From: Escherichia marmotae
GTDB taxonomy: Bacteria; Pseudomonadota; Gammaproteobacteria; Enterobacterales; Enterobacteriaceae
DNA: 64,000 nt
Reading direction: 5' to 3'
Assembly: GCF_002900365.1 (NCBI RefSeq)
Contig: NZ_CP025979.1
Span: forward strand, 2,790,001-2,854,000
The notes under the pieces are model-generated. The model saw only the letters and a program-made list of their open reading frames with translations, had not been told where the DNA came from and made no database searches. Each line of letters begins with the position of its first letter. The stretch's first letter is position 1. Shown here piece after piece: positions 42,622 through 51,868 of the stretch. The position numbers were made by a program, and so were the translations under genes.

Positions 42622-43372
42622 TTTTCGATTCCTGATTTTCGCTTTGCGGAAGCCCTAATGCGGGCAGAAGGTCATTGAGAGACTGATAAATTACATCAGG
42701 CTGGCTAAGTTCGATAGCCTCGCCGTAGTTATATCCATAGGTTAAGCCAACAGAAGGACAACCGGCCGCTTTTGCCGCCTGAATATCATTACGAGAGTCA
42801 CCAACAAACAGCATTTGTTGTGGAGCAATGCCCATACGTTCAGCCACCAGTAACAGCGGATCCGGATGCGGCTTTTTGTTTTGTACGTCATCGCCACCGA
42901 TGACCACGCTAAAGTATTTGGCGATATCTAAAGCTTCAAGCAATGGCGCAACAAACGGCGTCGGTTTGTTCGTGACCAGACCTAACGGCAAGCCTTTGGC
43001 CTGCAACGCACCGAGCGTATCGGCAACGTGTGGAAACAAAAACGTCCCTTCTTCAGCAACCTCGCCATAGTAGCGGTCAAACAGCTTACGCATAATACGC
43101 ACCTGTTCTTGCAATGGGATGTCGTCATCAACAGGCGGCTTACCCATCGTTTTACGCAGGGTCGCACGTTCCTGACGCGCCCAAGTCAGTGCTCGTTCCA
43201 TCAGAACATCTGCGCCGTTACCAATCCAGGTAATAACTCTTTCTTCGCCTGCGACAGGTAACTCCAGCGCGTACAGCGCCATATCTACCGCGGCAGCAAG
43301 ACCGGGAGCACTGTCAACCAGCGTGCCATCGAGATCGAAGGCAACGCCCCGAATATCTTCAAACTTATTCAT
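42614..43372 (-). CDS. gph: phosphoglycolate phosphatase
   Basis: HAD-family phosphatase that removes 2-phosphoglycolate, formed for example during repair of 3'-phosphoglycolate DNA ends. The 252-residue product has the nucleophile motif FDLDGTLVDS and the metal motif FVGDSRNDIQAA. It overlaps rpe and trpS by 8 bases each. Confidence 0.97.
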   Translation of the reverse strand: MNKFEDIRGVAFDLDGTLVDSAPGLAAAVDMALYALELPVAGEERVITWIGNGADVLMERALTWARQERATLRKTMGKPPVDDDIPLQEQVRIMRKLFDRYYGEVAEEGTFLFPHVADTLGALQAKGLPLGLVTNKPTPFVAPLLEALDIAKYFSVVIGGDDVQNKKPHPDPLLLVAERMGIAPQQMLFVGDSRNDIQAAKAAGCPSVGLTYGYNYGEAIELSQPDVIYQSLNDLLPALGLPQSENQESKND

Positions 43373-44042
43373 GACTTACCTTTGCCAGTTCACTGCGCAT
43401 TTCATCAATGACTTTTTTGTAGTCTGGCTGGTCGAAAATGGCCGAACCAGCGACGAACATATCCGCACCCGCCGCAGCGATTTCGCCAATGTTATTAACC
43501 TTCACTCCGCCATCCACTTCCAGGCGGATATCGAAACCAGACTCGTCGATGCGGCGACGCACTTCGCGTAGTTTATCTAACGTTTGCGGAATGAAAGACT
43601 GACCGCCAAAACCGGGGTTAACTGACATCAGCAGGATCACATCCAGCTTATCCATCACATAGTCCAGATAACTCAACGGCGTGGCCGGGTTGAACACCAG
43701 ACCCGCTTTACAGCCATTTTCTTTAATCAGTTGCAGCGTGCGATCAACGTGCTCTGAGGCTTCAGGATGAAAGGTAATGATGCTGGCACCTGCGGCAGCG
43801 AAATCCGGCACAATGCGATCAACCGGTTTCACCATCAAATGTACATCAATAGGGGCGGTAATGCCGTAGTTACGCAAGGATTTCAGCACCATAGGTCCAA
43901 TCGTCAGGTTGGGAACGTAGTGGTTATCCATGACATCAAAATGCACGACATCAGCGCCGGCTGCCAGGGCTTTTGCGGTATCTTCACCCAGGCGGGCAAA
44001 ATCAGCCGACAGAATTGAGGGGGCAATCAAATACTGTTTCAT
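43365..44042 (-). CDS. rpe: ribulose-phosphate 3-epimerase
   Basis: Interconverts ribulose-5-P and xylulose-5-P in the pentose phosphate pathway. A 225-residue TIM barrel with metal ligands in HFDVMDNHYVPN, the DVHLMV motif and EVDGGVKVNN. It lies 17 bases after dam. Confidence 0.97.
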   Translation of the reverse strand: MKQYLIAPSILSADFARLGEDTAKALAAGADVVHFDVMDNHYVPNLTIGPMVLKSLRNYGITAPIDVHLMVKPVDRIVPDFAAAGASIITFHPEASEHVDRTLQLIKENGCKAGLVFNPATPLSYLDYVMDKLDVILLMSVNPGFGGQSFIPQTLDKLREVRRRIDESGFDIRLEVDGGVKVNNIGEIAAAGADMFVAGSAIFDQPDYKKVIDEMRSELAKVSHE

Positions 44043-44059
44043 CCGCTTCTCCTTGAGAA

Positions 44060-44896
44060 TTATTTTTTCGCGGGTGAAACGACTCCTGGTTTGTACAAAG
44101 CCAGCAGTTCGTCCACCTTTTTACGTGTGCCGCCGTTGCTGCTTATACTGCGTCGAACTTTGACGACATGCAATTTTGCGCGCTGATACCACTCGCGCGT
44201 TAGCGCAGTATCATGATTGGAAATCAATACCGGGATCTGGCGATCAACCAGACCTTCAGCAATCTCCGCCAGATGCGCTTGTTGTTCAAGAGTAAAACTA
44301 TTTGTGTGATACGCCGTAAAGTTGGCGGTTGCAGAAAGTGGTGCATAAGGCGGATCGCAATAAACGACGGATGCATCATCCGCGCGCGCCATGCTGTCGG
44401 CGTAAGACTCACAATAGAAAAAGGCATTCTGCGCTTTTTCGGCAAAGTGATACAACTCTGCTTCCGGGAAATAGGGTTTTTTGTAACGGCCGAATGGCAC
44501 ATTAAATTCACCGCGCAGATTGTAACGGCACAGACCGTTGTACCCGTAGCGATTCAGATATAAAAACAGTACCGCCCGGCGGAAGGGATCCTGACTTTTG
44601 TTGAACTCTTCGCGGAACTGATAGTAGACCTCAGCGCAATTTGTCTCAGGAACAAACAGCTCGTGAGCAGCCTGTACGTACTCATCGGTACGCGTCTTCA
44701 CAATGTTGTAGAGACTGATCAGGTCGCTATTGATATCAGCAAGGACATAACGAGAAAAGTCGGTGTTGAGAAACACCGACCCGGCACCCACAAAAGGCTC
44801 AACCAAACATTCGCCCTTAGGCAAATGTCGTTTAATATCATCAAGCAGGGGATATTTGCCCCCTGCCCACTTCAAAAAAGCGCGATTTTTCTTCAT
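44060..44896 (-). CDS. dam: DNA adenine methyltransferase Dam
   Basis: Methylates adenine in GATC, controlling mismatch-repair strand choice, SeqA-dependent initiation timing and phase-variable promoters. The 278-residue product has the SAM motif FVGAGSVF (residues 35-42) and catalytic DPPY (181-184), the group-alpha order. A strong hairpin separates it from damX. Confidence 0.98.
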   Translation of the reverse strand: MKKNRAFLKWAGGKYPLLDDIKRHLPKGECLVEPFVGAGSVFLNTDFSRYVLADINSDLISLYNIVKTRTDEYVQAAHELFVPETNCAEVYYQFREEFNKSQDPFRRAVLFLYLNRYGYNGLCRYNLRGEFNVPFGRYKKPYFPEAELYHFAEKAQNAFFYCESYADSMARADDASVVYCDPPYAPLSATANFTAYHTNSFTLEQQAHLAEIAEGLVDRQIPVLISNHDTALTREWYQRAKLHVVKVRRSISSNGGTRKKVDELLALYKPGVVSPAKK

Positions 44897-44964
44897 GCTG
44901 ACTAACTAATTACACCTTCTCCGGCTGTGGAGAAAGCTCCGACAGCATCCAGCGCTTCAGGCAG

Positions 44965-44992
44965 TTCCCGCAACGGTAAACCATTGCGGGAA
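44965..44992 (-). promoter_or_regulatory. stem-loop between damX and dam
   Basis: Perfect 9-base arms TTCCCGCAA / TTGCGGGAA with a 10-base loop that can pair further (GG/CC). No T run follows on the minus strand, so it is more likely an RNA processing or stability element than a terminator. Confidence 0.6.
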
Positions 44993-45002
44993 ATAGCCTT
45001 GA

Positions 45003-46301
45003 TTACTTCAAATCGGCCTGTACCTGACGCAGCGGTTTCGCCCACGGGTTTTTGGCCTGAACATCGGCTGGCAATGTAGATACCGCTTTTTTCGCTTCTT
45101 CTTTCGAAGCGTACACGCCAGAAACCAGGACATACCACGGCTGACCGTTACGCGTCGTTTCATAGACAACGTAGTTTTTCAGATTCTCTTTCTTCGCCCA
45201 ACCGTTCAGGTTGTCGTAGTTAGAAGAACTGCTTAGCTGCAGAGTGTAATGGCTGGACGGTGCCGATTTCAACGAGCCGACATTGCCTGTGATCTTCGCC
45301 CCAGCGGCTGGTGTTGCCGTGGTTTGCGCCGGAGATGCCGTTTGTGCAGGCTCCGTGCTGGCGGTCGCTTTTGGCGCAGGCGTTGCTACTGGCGTAGAAG
45401 TCGCAGCAGGTGCCCTGGTGCTCACCACTGGCGCAGCCGGTTCAGTATGCTTCGGCTGTTGTGCTACTGGCTTCGGTTCCGTTTTCACAGTTGCTTGCGG
45501 TTTCTTCGGTTCAATCACCGTCTGCTGACGTGCCGGACGCGTGGTGGTCGGACGTTCAGCAGTTTGCGTTTTCGCCGTATCACGCGATGCATTGCCATTG
45601 CGAACTGGGGCTACAGTCGCAGGTTCGGTCGGCAGCGTGGAGTTGACCGCCACATTATTCAACTGCTGCTGATTTTGTGGTTGTGTCAGCGCGTTATTCA
45701 GATCGCCCTGCACTTCAACACGTTGCTGCCCATCCATTGCCGCCGGGGATTGCCCCTGGGTCGGCGTAGAAGAGATCGGTGGCAGAGAAACATCCTGCTG
45801 GGTATTTTGCGCAGACGTGGTTCCCGGCGCTGGCTGCACACCATTCGCCTGATCGACCGCATTACCAGAAAGATCAATACTCTTCTCACCAGACGCAGTT
45901 TGATCGCTGGAAGAGGTCGAGGGGGCTTTTAGCGCAAAACCGATACCGATGATCAACAACAACAGAACCAGAATGCCGACGCCCATCATCATATACTGAC
46001 GAGAAGCCGGTTTGCTGGCTGCTTTTTTACGCTTACGCGGACGACGCTCTACGCGCTCTTCATCCACAGCTTCATCTTCCGAATCATCAATTTCTTCTTC
46101 GATTTCCGGTTCCTCATTGCGCTCTTTTTGCGCACGAGTCGGACGGCGATCGTCAGTGTCATCAAGTTCAATATCATCAAAATTGATCTGCGGTTCGCCA
46201 CGTTCAGTACGTTCTGAACGCTCAGAAGATTGACGAGAACGACCAGTACGACGATCGCTGGGATCGGATTTCAGCTCGTCTTCTGGTTTGAATTCATCCA
46301 T
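45003..46301 (-). CDS. damX: cell-division protein DamX (SPOR domain)
   Basis: Septal-ring protein that binds denuded septal peptidoglycan. The 432-residue product is a few residues longer than in K-12. A charged cytoplasmic N-terminus (1-100) is followed by one membrane segment (about 103-125), a long Pro/Ala/Thr/Gln-rich periplasmic linker, and a C-terminal SPOR domain (about 350-425: HYTLQLSSSSNYDNLNGW ... VLVSGVYASKEEAKKAV). Length variation most likely lies in the repetitive linker. Confidence 0.96.
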   Translation of the reverse strand: MDEFKPEDELKSDPSDRRTGRSRQSSERSERTERGEPQINFDDIELDDTDDRRPTRAQKERNEEPEIEEEIDDSEDEAVDEERVERRPRKRKKAASKPASRQYMMMGVGILVLLLLIIGIGFALKAPSTSSSDQTASGEKSIDLSGNAVDQANGVQPAPGTTSAQNTQQDVSLPPISSTPTQGQSPAAMDGQQRVEVQGDLNNALTQPQNQQQLNNVAVNSTLPTEPATVAPVRNGNASRDTAKTQTAERPTTTRPARQQTVIEPKKPQATVKTEPKPVAQQPKHTEPAAPVVSTRAPAATSTPVATPAPKATASTEPAQTASPAQTTATPAAGAKITGNVGSLKSAPSSHYTLQLSSSSNYDNLNGWAKKENLKNYVVYETTRNGQPWYVLVSGVYASKEEAKKAVSTLPADVQAKNPWAKPLRQVQADLK

Positions 46302-46392
46302 TTAACACCCCACTAAAAGGTTAATGCTTACCACGTTGCAATTAACCTGAAGCTAATAGACCACTTAATAAGCGGCCTGACCTTTCTTGTTG

Positions 46393-47481
46393 TTACGCTG
46401 ATTGACAATCGGCAATAGCATTAAGAACAAGCTCGTGCGATACGCCGCCGCGAACTTCGCTCTTACCAATTGCCAACGGAAGAATTAAGCGCATTTCTCC
46501 CGCAAGGACTTTCTTGTCACGCAGCATATGCGGTAAATATGCCTGCGCGGACATTTCGCGCGGCCCATTAACCGGTAACCCAGCCCGCGTGAGCAGAGTA
46601 ATAATACGCTGCGTTTCGGCAGAACTGAACTGCCCAAGACGTTCCGACGTCCGCGCCGCCATCACCATACCTGCAGCAACCGCTTCGCCGTGTAACCAAT
46701 TGCCATAGCCCATTTCAGCTTCAATGGCATGACCAAAGGTATGTCCCAGATTCAGTAAAGCACGTAAGCCGGATTCGCGCTCGTCGGCAGCAACAACTTC
46801 TGCTTTCAGCTCGCAACAACGACGAATACAGTACGCCATTGCCGAACCATCCAGACCGAGCAATGCATCCAGATTATCTTCCAGCCAGTTGAAAAACTCA
46901 CCGTCAAGAATAATGCCGTATTTGATGACTTCCGCCAGCCCCGAAGCTAACTCTCGCGGGGGAAGCGTTTTCAGACAGTCGAGATCCACCACCACGGATG
47001 CTGGCTGATAAAAAGCGCCAATCATATTTTTACCGAGGGGATGGTTGACTGCGGTTTTGCCGCCGACGGAAGAGTCCACCTGCGACAGCAGTGTCGTCGG
47101 GACTTGAATGAAGCGAACACCGCGCTGATAGCTCGCCGCTGCAAAACCGGTAAGATCGCCCACTACACCGCCGCCAAGCGCTACCAGCGTCGTATCGCGA
47201 CCGTGCGGCTTTTGCAACAACGCCGTAAAAACAGTGTCGAGCACTGCCAGGCTTTTATACTGCTCGCCGTCAGGAAGGATAACGCTATCAACGTTAACAC
47301 CCGCCTGTTCAAGTACGCCGCGAACCTTATCGAGATACAAGGGAGCCAGGGTTTCGTTGGTGACCAACATCACCTGCTCGCCCGATTTCAGCGGTAAGAA
47401 TGAAGCTGGTTCGTTAAACAAACCAGATGCGATGGTAATTGGGTAACTACGTTCCCCGAGAGTAACGACTATCCTCTCCAT
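46393..47481 (-). CDS. aroB: 3-dehydroquinate synthase
   Basis: Second step of the shikimate pathway: DAHP to 3-dehydroquinate, using NAD and zinc or cobalt. The 362-residue product has the NAD motif ALGGGVVGDLTGFAA and metal ligands in LNLGHTFGHAIE. It follows aroK by 56 bases. Confidence 0.97.
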   Translation of the reverse strand: MERIVVTLGERSYPITIASGLFNEPASFLPLKSGEQVMLVTNETLAPLYLDKVRGVLEQAGVNVDSVILPDGEQYKSLAVLDTVFTALLQKPHGRDTTLVALGGGVVGDLTGFAAASYQRGVRFIQVPTTLLSQVDSSVGGKTAVNHPLGKNMIGAFYQPASVVVDLDCLKTLPPRELASGLAEVIKYGIILDGEFFNWLEDNLDALLGLDGSAMAYCIRRCCELKAEVVAADERESGLRALLNLGHTFGHAIEAEMGYGNWLHGEAVAAGMVMAARTSERLGQFSSAETQRIITLLTRAGLPVNGPREMSAQAYLPHMLRDKKVLAGEMRLILPLAIGKSEVRGGVSHELVLNAIADCQSA

Positions 47482-47537
47482 AACGCGACATCCACCTTAA
47501 TTACTGTACCCGCAGACGAGTGTATATAAAGCCAGAA

Positions 47538-48059
47538 TTAGTTGCTTTCCAGCATGTGAATAATCTGGTTTGCGACCACTTTGGCGCTTTGATCATCAGT
47601 ACGAATGGTCACGTCGGCAATCTCTTCATACAGCGGATTGCGTTCATTAGCCAACGCTTCCAGAACTTCACGCGGCGGCGTTTCAACGTGCAGCAACGGG
47701 CGTTTTTTATCACGCTGCGTGCGCGCAAGTTGCTTTTCGATGGTCGTTTCAAGATAAACGACAACACCACGTGCGGAAAGACGGTTACGCGTTTCGCGGG
47801 ATTTCACAGAGCCGCCGCCAGTAGCCAGCACAATACCCTGCTTCTCGGTCAACTCATTGATGACCTTTTCTTCGCGTTCGCGGAAGCCTTCTTCGCCTTC
47901 TAAATCGAAAACCCAGCCCACATCAGCTCCGGTTCGTTTCTCAATCTCTTGATCGGAATCGTAAAATTCCATATTGAGTTGTTGAGCTAACTGGCGCCCA
48001 ATAGTGCTTTTTCCGGCACCCATAGGCCCAACCAGAAAGATATTGCGTTTCTCTGCCAT
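47538..48059 (-). CDS. aroK: shikimate kinase I
   Basis: Phosphorylates shikimate to shikimate-3-phosphate. The start at 48059 (MAEKRNIFLVGPMGAGKSTI) gives the standard 173 residues, although the frame stays open about 67 codons upstream without a good start. Walker A GPMGAGKST is at residues 11-19, and the shikimate-binding GGG is in ATGGGSV. First gene of the aroK-aroB-damX-dam-rpe-gph-trpS superoperon. Confidence 0.96.
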   Translation of the reverse strand: MAEKRNIFLVGPMGAGKSTIGRQLAQQLNMEFYDSDQEIEKRTGADVGWVFDLEGEEGFREREEKVINELTEKQGIVLATGGGSVKSRETRNRLSARGVVVYLETTIEKQLARTQRDKKRPLLHVETPPREVLEALANERNPLYEEIADVTIRTDDQSAKVVANQIIHMLESN

Positions 48060-48432
48060 TTTTTCGGTACTACTAAGACTATTCGTTAATGATAAACCCG
48101 CTTCGCTCAGAGAGCGCCGCAGGACATGAACTGAAACCTCATAAGATATTGCGAGAGTCAGACTGAAAATTATCTCAATACTCCAGCGGGTTTGGCAACT
48201 GAATAAATCGCCCCTCCCTCTGCATATCTGGTCGTTGCAGGTGCACTGCCTTGCTATCACCGCTCTGGCGATAAATCACCGGGTAAGATTAGCGTAAAAA
48301 AGACAGCAAAATGCCGCGTGAAAGATAAATCACCATCATATAACGCAGGCAGCAAGGAACACCGACTCTCAAATCGGTACTCCTTGTATGCTAAATACCT
48401 GCGCACGTCAAATAGATGAAACATGTTCAGCA
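48060..48432. other. aroK upstream / hofQ downstream region
   Basis: About 370 bases without a supported gene. It should contain the aroK promoter or promoters reading leftward, but no convincing -35/-10 pair stands out. The in-frame upstream extension of aroK lacks a ribosome site and the expected protein similarity. Confidence 0.5.
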
Positions 48433-48459
48433 TAAAAACATCGCCGTTTTTGCGGTGAT
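48433..48459 (-). terminator. hofQ terminator
   Basis: ATCGCCG / CGGTGAT arms (48440-48446 and 48453-48459) followed on the minus strand by GTTTTTATG, immediately after the hofQ stop. Confidence 0.8.
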
Positions 48460-49701
48460 TTACTCACTGGAAACCAACCGTGGCGTGATAAACACCACTA
48501 ACTCACGTCGTTCATCTTCTTTTCCGTCATGACGAAATAATTGCCCGAACCAGGGGATATCGCCCAGCAGCGGTACGCTATCCTGTCCCGATTTATTTTT
48601 ACGGGTAAAGATGCCGCCCAGTGCCAGCGTTTCTCCGCTTTTGACTTCAACCTGCGTTTCGATCTCCTGTTTATCAATCGCCAGCACTTCGCCATCGGCC
48701 TGTTGTAGTACTTGCCCCGGCACGTTCTGGCTGATGTGTAATTTCAACCGGATGCGGCCTTTTTGTAACACTGTAGGCGTGACCTCCATTCCCAGTACGG
48801 CCTCTTTAAATTCCACCGACGTCGCGCCGCTTTCACCGCTGGAAACCTGATACGGGATCTCGCTTCCTTGTTTAATGCTGGCAGGCTGGAGATGCGAGGC
48901 CAGCAGACGCGGGCTGGCGATAATATCCAGTTGCTGTTTTTGTTCGAGTGCGGAAAGCTCCAAATCCAGTAAACGCCCGTTGATGCGCCCAATGTTAAAC
49001 CCGATATGCGTCGTCGCCGTCGCCACGGAAAGATCGCTTCCAAGTGCGGTCACTTGCCCAACGCCGCCAGCTTGTTGCGCATCTGCCAGCGTCCATTTCA
49101 CCCCCAATTCCCGCAAACTTTTTTCATTAATAGTGACAATGTGCGCCGACAGTTCAACTTGCCCGACCGGCAAATCCATTTGCGCAACCCACTGTTCCAG
49201 CGCAGTTAACGCAGCTTTGTTATCACGTAGCAAAAGGCGATTGGTGCGTTTATCGACGGTCATACTGCCTTTGGCGCTAAGCAACTTCTCCCCTGCTTTC
49301 GCCAGCTCTCCGGCATCTGCGTATTGCAGAGTAATATTGCGATTTTCCAGCGGAAGATTCGCCTGCGCCCGCGCCTGTTCAGCCTCCTGACGGGCGATAT
49401 TGTCATTCTGCCAGGCAACAGAATGCACCGAGAGAATGTTGCCTTCCTGGCGCGTTATCAGCCCGGCGCTTTTCACTACGGTTTGTAGTGCCTGCTTCCA
49501 GGGAACGTCAGTGAGATGTAATGACACCGTACCGTTGACGTCAGGCGAGACCACCAGGTTTAACTTTTCCTGTTCAGCCAGTGCCTGTAAAACCTGAGCT
49601 ACCGGAACATCATCCACCATCAGCGTGACTTTTTGCGGCTTTGCCGCCTGTACGATGGGTATCATGATTATCAGCAGTAGCGCGGCTATCCATTGCTTCA
49701 T
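48460..49701 (-). CDS. hofQ: HofQ, outer-membrane secretin for DNA uptake (PilQ/ComE homologue)
   Basis: Secretin-family outer-membrane channel. The 413-residue product has a signal peptide (MKQWIAALLLIIMIPIVQAA), N-terminal secretin/TonB short domains and a C-terminal secretin core (VPLLGDIPWFGQLFRHD and VFITPRLVSSE). In E. coli the hof genes are needed to use DNA as a nutrient, and homologues assemble competence pili. Last gene of hofMNOPQ. Confidence 0.94.
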   Translation of the reverse strand: MKQWIAALLLIIMIPIVQAAKPQKVTLMVDDVPVAQVLQALAEQEKLNLVVSPDVNGTVSLHLTDVPWKQALQTVVKSAGLITRQEGNILSVHSVAWQNDNIARQEAEQARAQANLPLENRNITLQYADAGELAKAGEKLLSAKGSMTVDKRTNRLLLRDNKAALTALEQWVAQMDLPVGQVELSAHIVTINEKSLRELGVKWTLADAQQAGGVGQVTALGSDLSVATATTHIGFNIGRINGRLLDLELSALEQKQQLDIIASPRLLASHLQPASIKQGSEIPYQVSSGESGATSVEFKEAVLGMEVTPTVLQKGRIRLKLHISQNVPGQVLQQADGEVLAIDKQEIETQVEVKSGETLALGGIFTRKNKSGQDSVPLLGDIPWFGQLFRHDGKEDERRELVVFITPRLVSSE

Positions 49702-50017
49702 TTTTATCTCCTTGCCGTTGCCACAACCACTGTGGCGGTTCGCAGTTTTTTCCGGTTCTCAGCGTTAATGTTTCTGGCGTCAGTTGAAAAATCGTCCAGC
49801 CATTCTCCAGCACATCGTTTTGCTGTACCCGTCGCCATTTCTTTTGGCCATCTTTTATTACGCCAATAACGCGATCGCCTCGCCCTATTATTCCCTGATA
49901 ACGCCACTGGCTGAGTTCGCTAATCCGGCATATATCCTCCGGCGGTTTAAAAGGGTCACGCATCCCCGTTAAAAGGCATAATGCAATACCCGCCAACAAC
50001 CAGCGTTTACCCCTCAT
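49610..50017 (-). CDS. hofP: HofP, pilus assembly protein (PilP-like)
   Basis: A 135-residue protein from ATG 50017 (MRGKRWLLAGIALCLLTGMR). The hydrophobic N-terminus is followed by DPFKPPEDICRISELSQWRYQG, typical of PilP lipoprotein-like linkers to the secretin. It overlaps hofO by 11 bases and hofQ by 92 bases in another frame. Confidence 0.87.
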   Translation of the reverse strand: MRGKRWLLAGIALCLLTGMRDPFKPPEDICRISELSQWRYQGIIGRGDRVIGVIKDGQKKWRRVQQNDVLENGWTIFQLTPETLTLRTGKNCEPPQWLWQRQGDKNEAMDSRATADNHDTHRTGGKAAKSHADGG

Positions 50018-50447
50018 GTGGCGTCTCCAGTTGTAGCGTGAACAAAAGTTCATCACCTTCCACGCTTAACGAAAAACGGCTCACGCTGACATTGCGTTCT
50101 GCCAGGCGTGTAAATGCAGACGGCACCGCTTCCCAAAGCGTTTTCAACGCCAACTCGCCTCCCTGGGCGGACGGGTGCCAGTAAACCAGTTGCGCGCCGG
50201 GCAACTGAAAATCCAGCGGCGAAAATGGCAATGTCTTTTCTTCGCTGATGAGAGTGGTATCTACCAGGCGATACAGTGCGACGGATTGCTGGTGATTCGT
50301 TGCTCGCAGTCGGGTTAATGCATCGCTCTCTTCCTGGCGTGCCAATGAAAGAAAGAGGAGCGTGAATAACACCAGCAACCAGAGTGTCCACCCAAACAGG
50401 CGGATACGGGGTGATGTGGCATACCACCAGTCAAAGAACGTGTTCAT
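50007..50447 (-). CDS. hofO: HofO, pilus assembly protein (PilO-like)
   Basis: A 146-residue bitopic inner-membrane protein with one membrane segment (about residues 15-33, IRLFGWTLWLLVLFTLLFLS), then a periplasmic ferredoxin-like domain. It pairs with HofN in the PilMNOP-type platform. It overlaps hofN by 17 bases. Confidence 0.88.
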   Translation of the reverse strand: MNTFFDWWYATSPRIRLFGWTLWLLVLFTLLFLSLARQEESDALTRLRATNHQQSVALYRLVDTTLISEEKTLPFSPLDFQLPGAQLVYWHPSAQGGELALKTLWEAVPSAFTRLAERNVSVSRFSLSVEGDELLFTLQLETPHEG

Positions 50448-50970
50448 CGCTAACTTTCCTTGTTAACCGATACTCAAATTGCCAGCGTCCTTGTGCATCC
50501 TGCTGCGTGGCCCCACGCTGGTTGAGCTGAAAAGTAGCATCCTGACGAAGTGACGTTTCCAGCGTATTTAACGCGGTAATGTTCGCCGTAAGTCCCTTTA
50601 CCTCCAGCGTTCCCTGCTGCCAGCTTATCGTGGTCAGCCAGGCGTGCTCCGGTAAAAGCGTCGCCAGTGACTCCAGTGCAGATTGCCAGTCGCGGGTAAA
50701 TTGTCGCTGGCGCTGACGTTGCAAACGCTGTTCACGAAATTGTTGGCGCTCCAGCAAACGCGGCTTAGTAACCTGTAAGCCACGGGCAAGTTGCTGTTCT
50801 GCCTGAAGTAAAACAGCATCTACGCGAGCTTCGGCGTTGCTTGTCAGACGCAGCATTTGCGTTATCACAACAGCCAACAGCAAAGGAGCAACGAACATCA
50901 GCAACCAGAAGCGAAAAAAGGTTGTCCGGCGTTGCTGTCGCCAGGGCAAAAAATTGATTGGCGGATTCAT
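50431..50970 (-). CDS. hofN: HofN, pilus assembly protein (PilN-like)
   Basis: A 179-residue bitopic protein. It begins with the PilN signature MNPPINFLPWRQQRRTTFFR, a short cytoplasmic segment that docks into PilM-type proteins, followed by one membrane segment (about 20-42) and a coiled-coil plus periplasmic domain. Its start overlaps the hofM stop by one base. Confidence 0.89.
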   Translation of the reverse strand: MNPPINFLPWRQQRRTTFFRFWLLMFVAPLLLAVVITQMLRLTSNAEARVDAVLLQAEQQLARGLQVTKPRLLERQQFREQRLQRQRQRQFTRDWQSALESLATLLPEHAWLTTISWQQGTLEVKGLTANITALNTLETSLRQDATFQLNQRGATQQDAQGRWQFEYRLTRKVSDEHVL

Positions 50971-51749
50971 CAGCGCGTCTCCCCAAGCGCCAGACCCAGC
51001 GCAATAGCGAAGTCTCCACCAGGCGGCGGTAGCGGCGGCTGACGAACAGAAACCGCGTCCCAGGGGTCAAATCCACCTTCACCACATATCGCGACACTTT
51101 CGGGGTCAACAGCTAACGCCGCCGCCAGCTCATTCGCGCTTGTCATCCCTACCGCCAGTTTGCGCCCCCAGCTATAACGCGTCGCCCATAGCCACTGTTC
51201 GTTATCACGCCAGGCCAGGCACCGCTGATGAGAGGGTAAAAAAGGCAGGAATCGCTGCAAAGCGCAGGCGTCTGGGGTAATCGCACTAACGTGAACACGC
51301 AATCTTTCTGCCAGGGTAAGCAGCGTCGCCAGCTCTTTGCTTTGCGCAGCGGTCACGTTATAAGCAGGGCTTAGCGAATCTTCGCTGTAATCAAAGCGCA
51401 GGGAGTCCGGTTCCATATCCAGCTCGCGGGCCATCGTACCTGTCAGCCAGGCCGTTTGCTCCCGTTCACCGAGGGACATCGCCGGACGCGGTATTGCCCT
51501 CTGTAACGTGCGGCTGGCAGGAAATGCCAACATAATGTGATGACGGCGCGGCAGTTCACGACTCCACGGTAACAACGTTTTGGCCAGCCGTTCCGCGTCA
51601 ATAATGCGCCCATCTTTGATAATGTCTGTTGCCAGCGGCAAGCGCCACCAGCGTTGTAAAAAGCATTCTTTAGCGCCACGCACGATAGCAACCGCCACCG
51701 CTTCTTGCTGTTGTAAATGCAAACCAATTTGCCAGATCTTAAATGCCAT
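50970..51749 (-). CDS. hofM: HofM, pilus assembly protein (PilM-like, actin fold)
   Basis: A 259-residue cytoplasmic protein from ATG 51749 (MAFKIWQIGLHLQQQEAVAV). PilM homologues have an actin-like fold and recruit PilN at the inner membrane. It is the first hof gene, divergent from mrcA, with 119 bases between the starts. No pilin gene is in this cluster. Confidence 0.89.
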   Translation of the reverse strand: MAFKIWQIGLHLQQQEAVAVAIVRGAKECFLQRWWRLPLATDIIKDGRIIDAERLAKTLLPWSRELPRRHHIMLAFPASRTLQRAIPRPAMSLGEREQTAWLTGTMARELDMEPDSLRFDYSEDSLSPAYNVTAAQSKELATLLTLAERLRVHVSAITPDACALQRFLPFLPSHQRCLAWRDNEQWLWATRYSWGRKLAVGMTSANELAAALAVDPESVAICGEGGFDPWDAVSVRQPPLPPPGGDFAIALGLALGETR

Positions 51750-51868
51750 TGTGATGATCTCCTTATCCCCCGTCACTCTGACGGGTATATCAATGCGTCT
51801 GGCTTGCCTTTATACTACCGCGCGTTTGTTTATAAACTGCCCAAATGAAACTAAATGGGAAATTTCCA

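Noticed and set aside
48100..48140. Tiny ATG-to-stop frame (MSCGAL) upstream of aroK as a leader peptide
   Set aside because: Too short, no aromatic residues, no attenuator hairpin after it.
47538..48260. N-terminal extension of aroK to 240 residues
   Set aside because: The extra 67 codons have no start signal, and the standard 173-residue product starts at a proper ATG.
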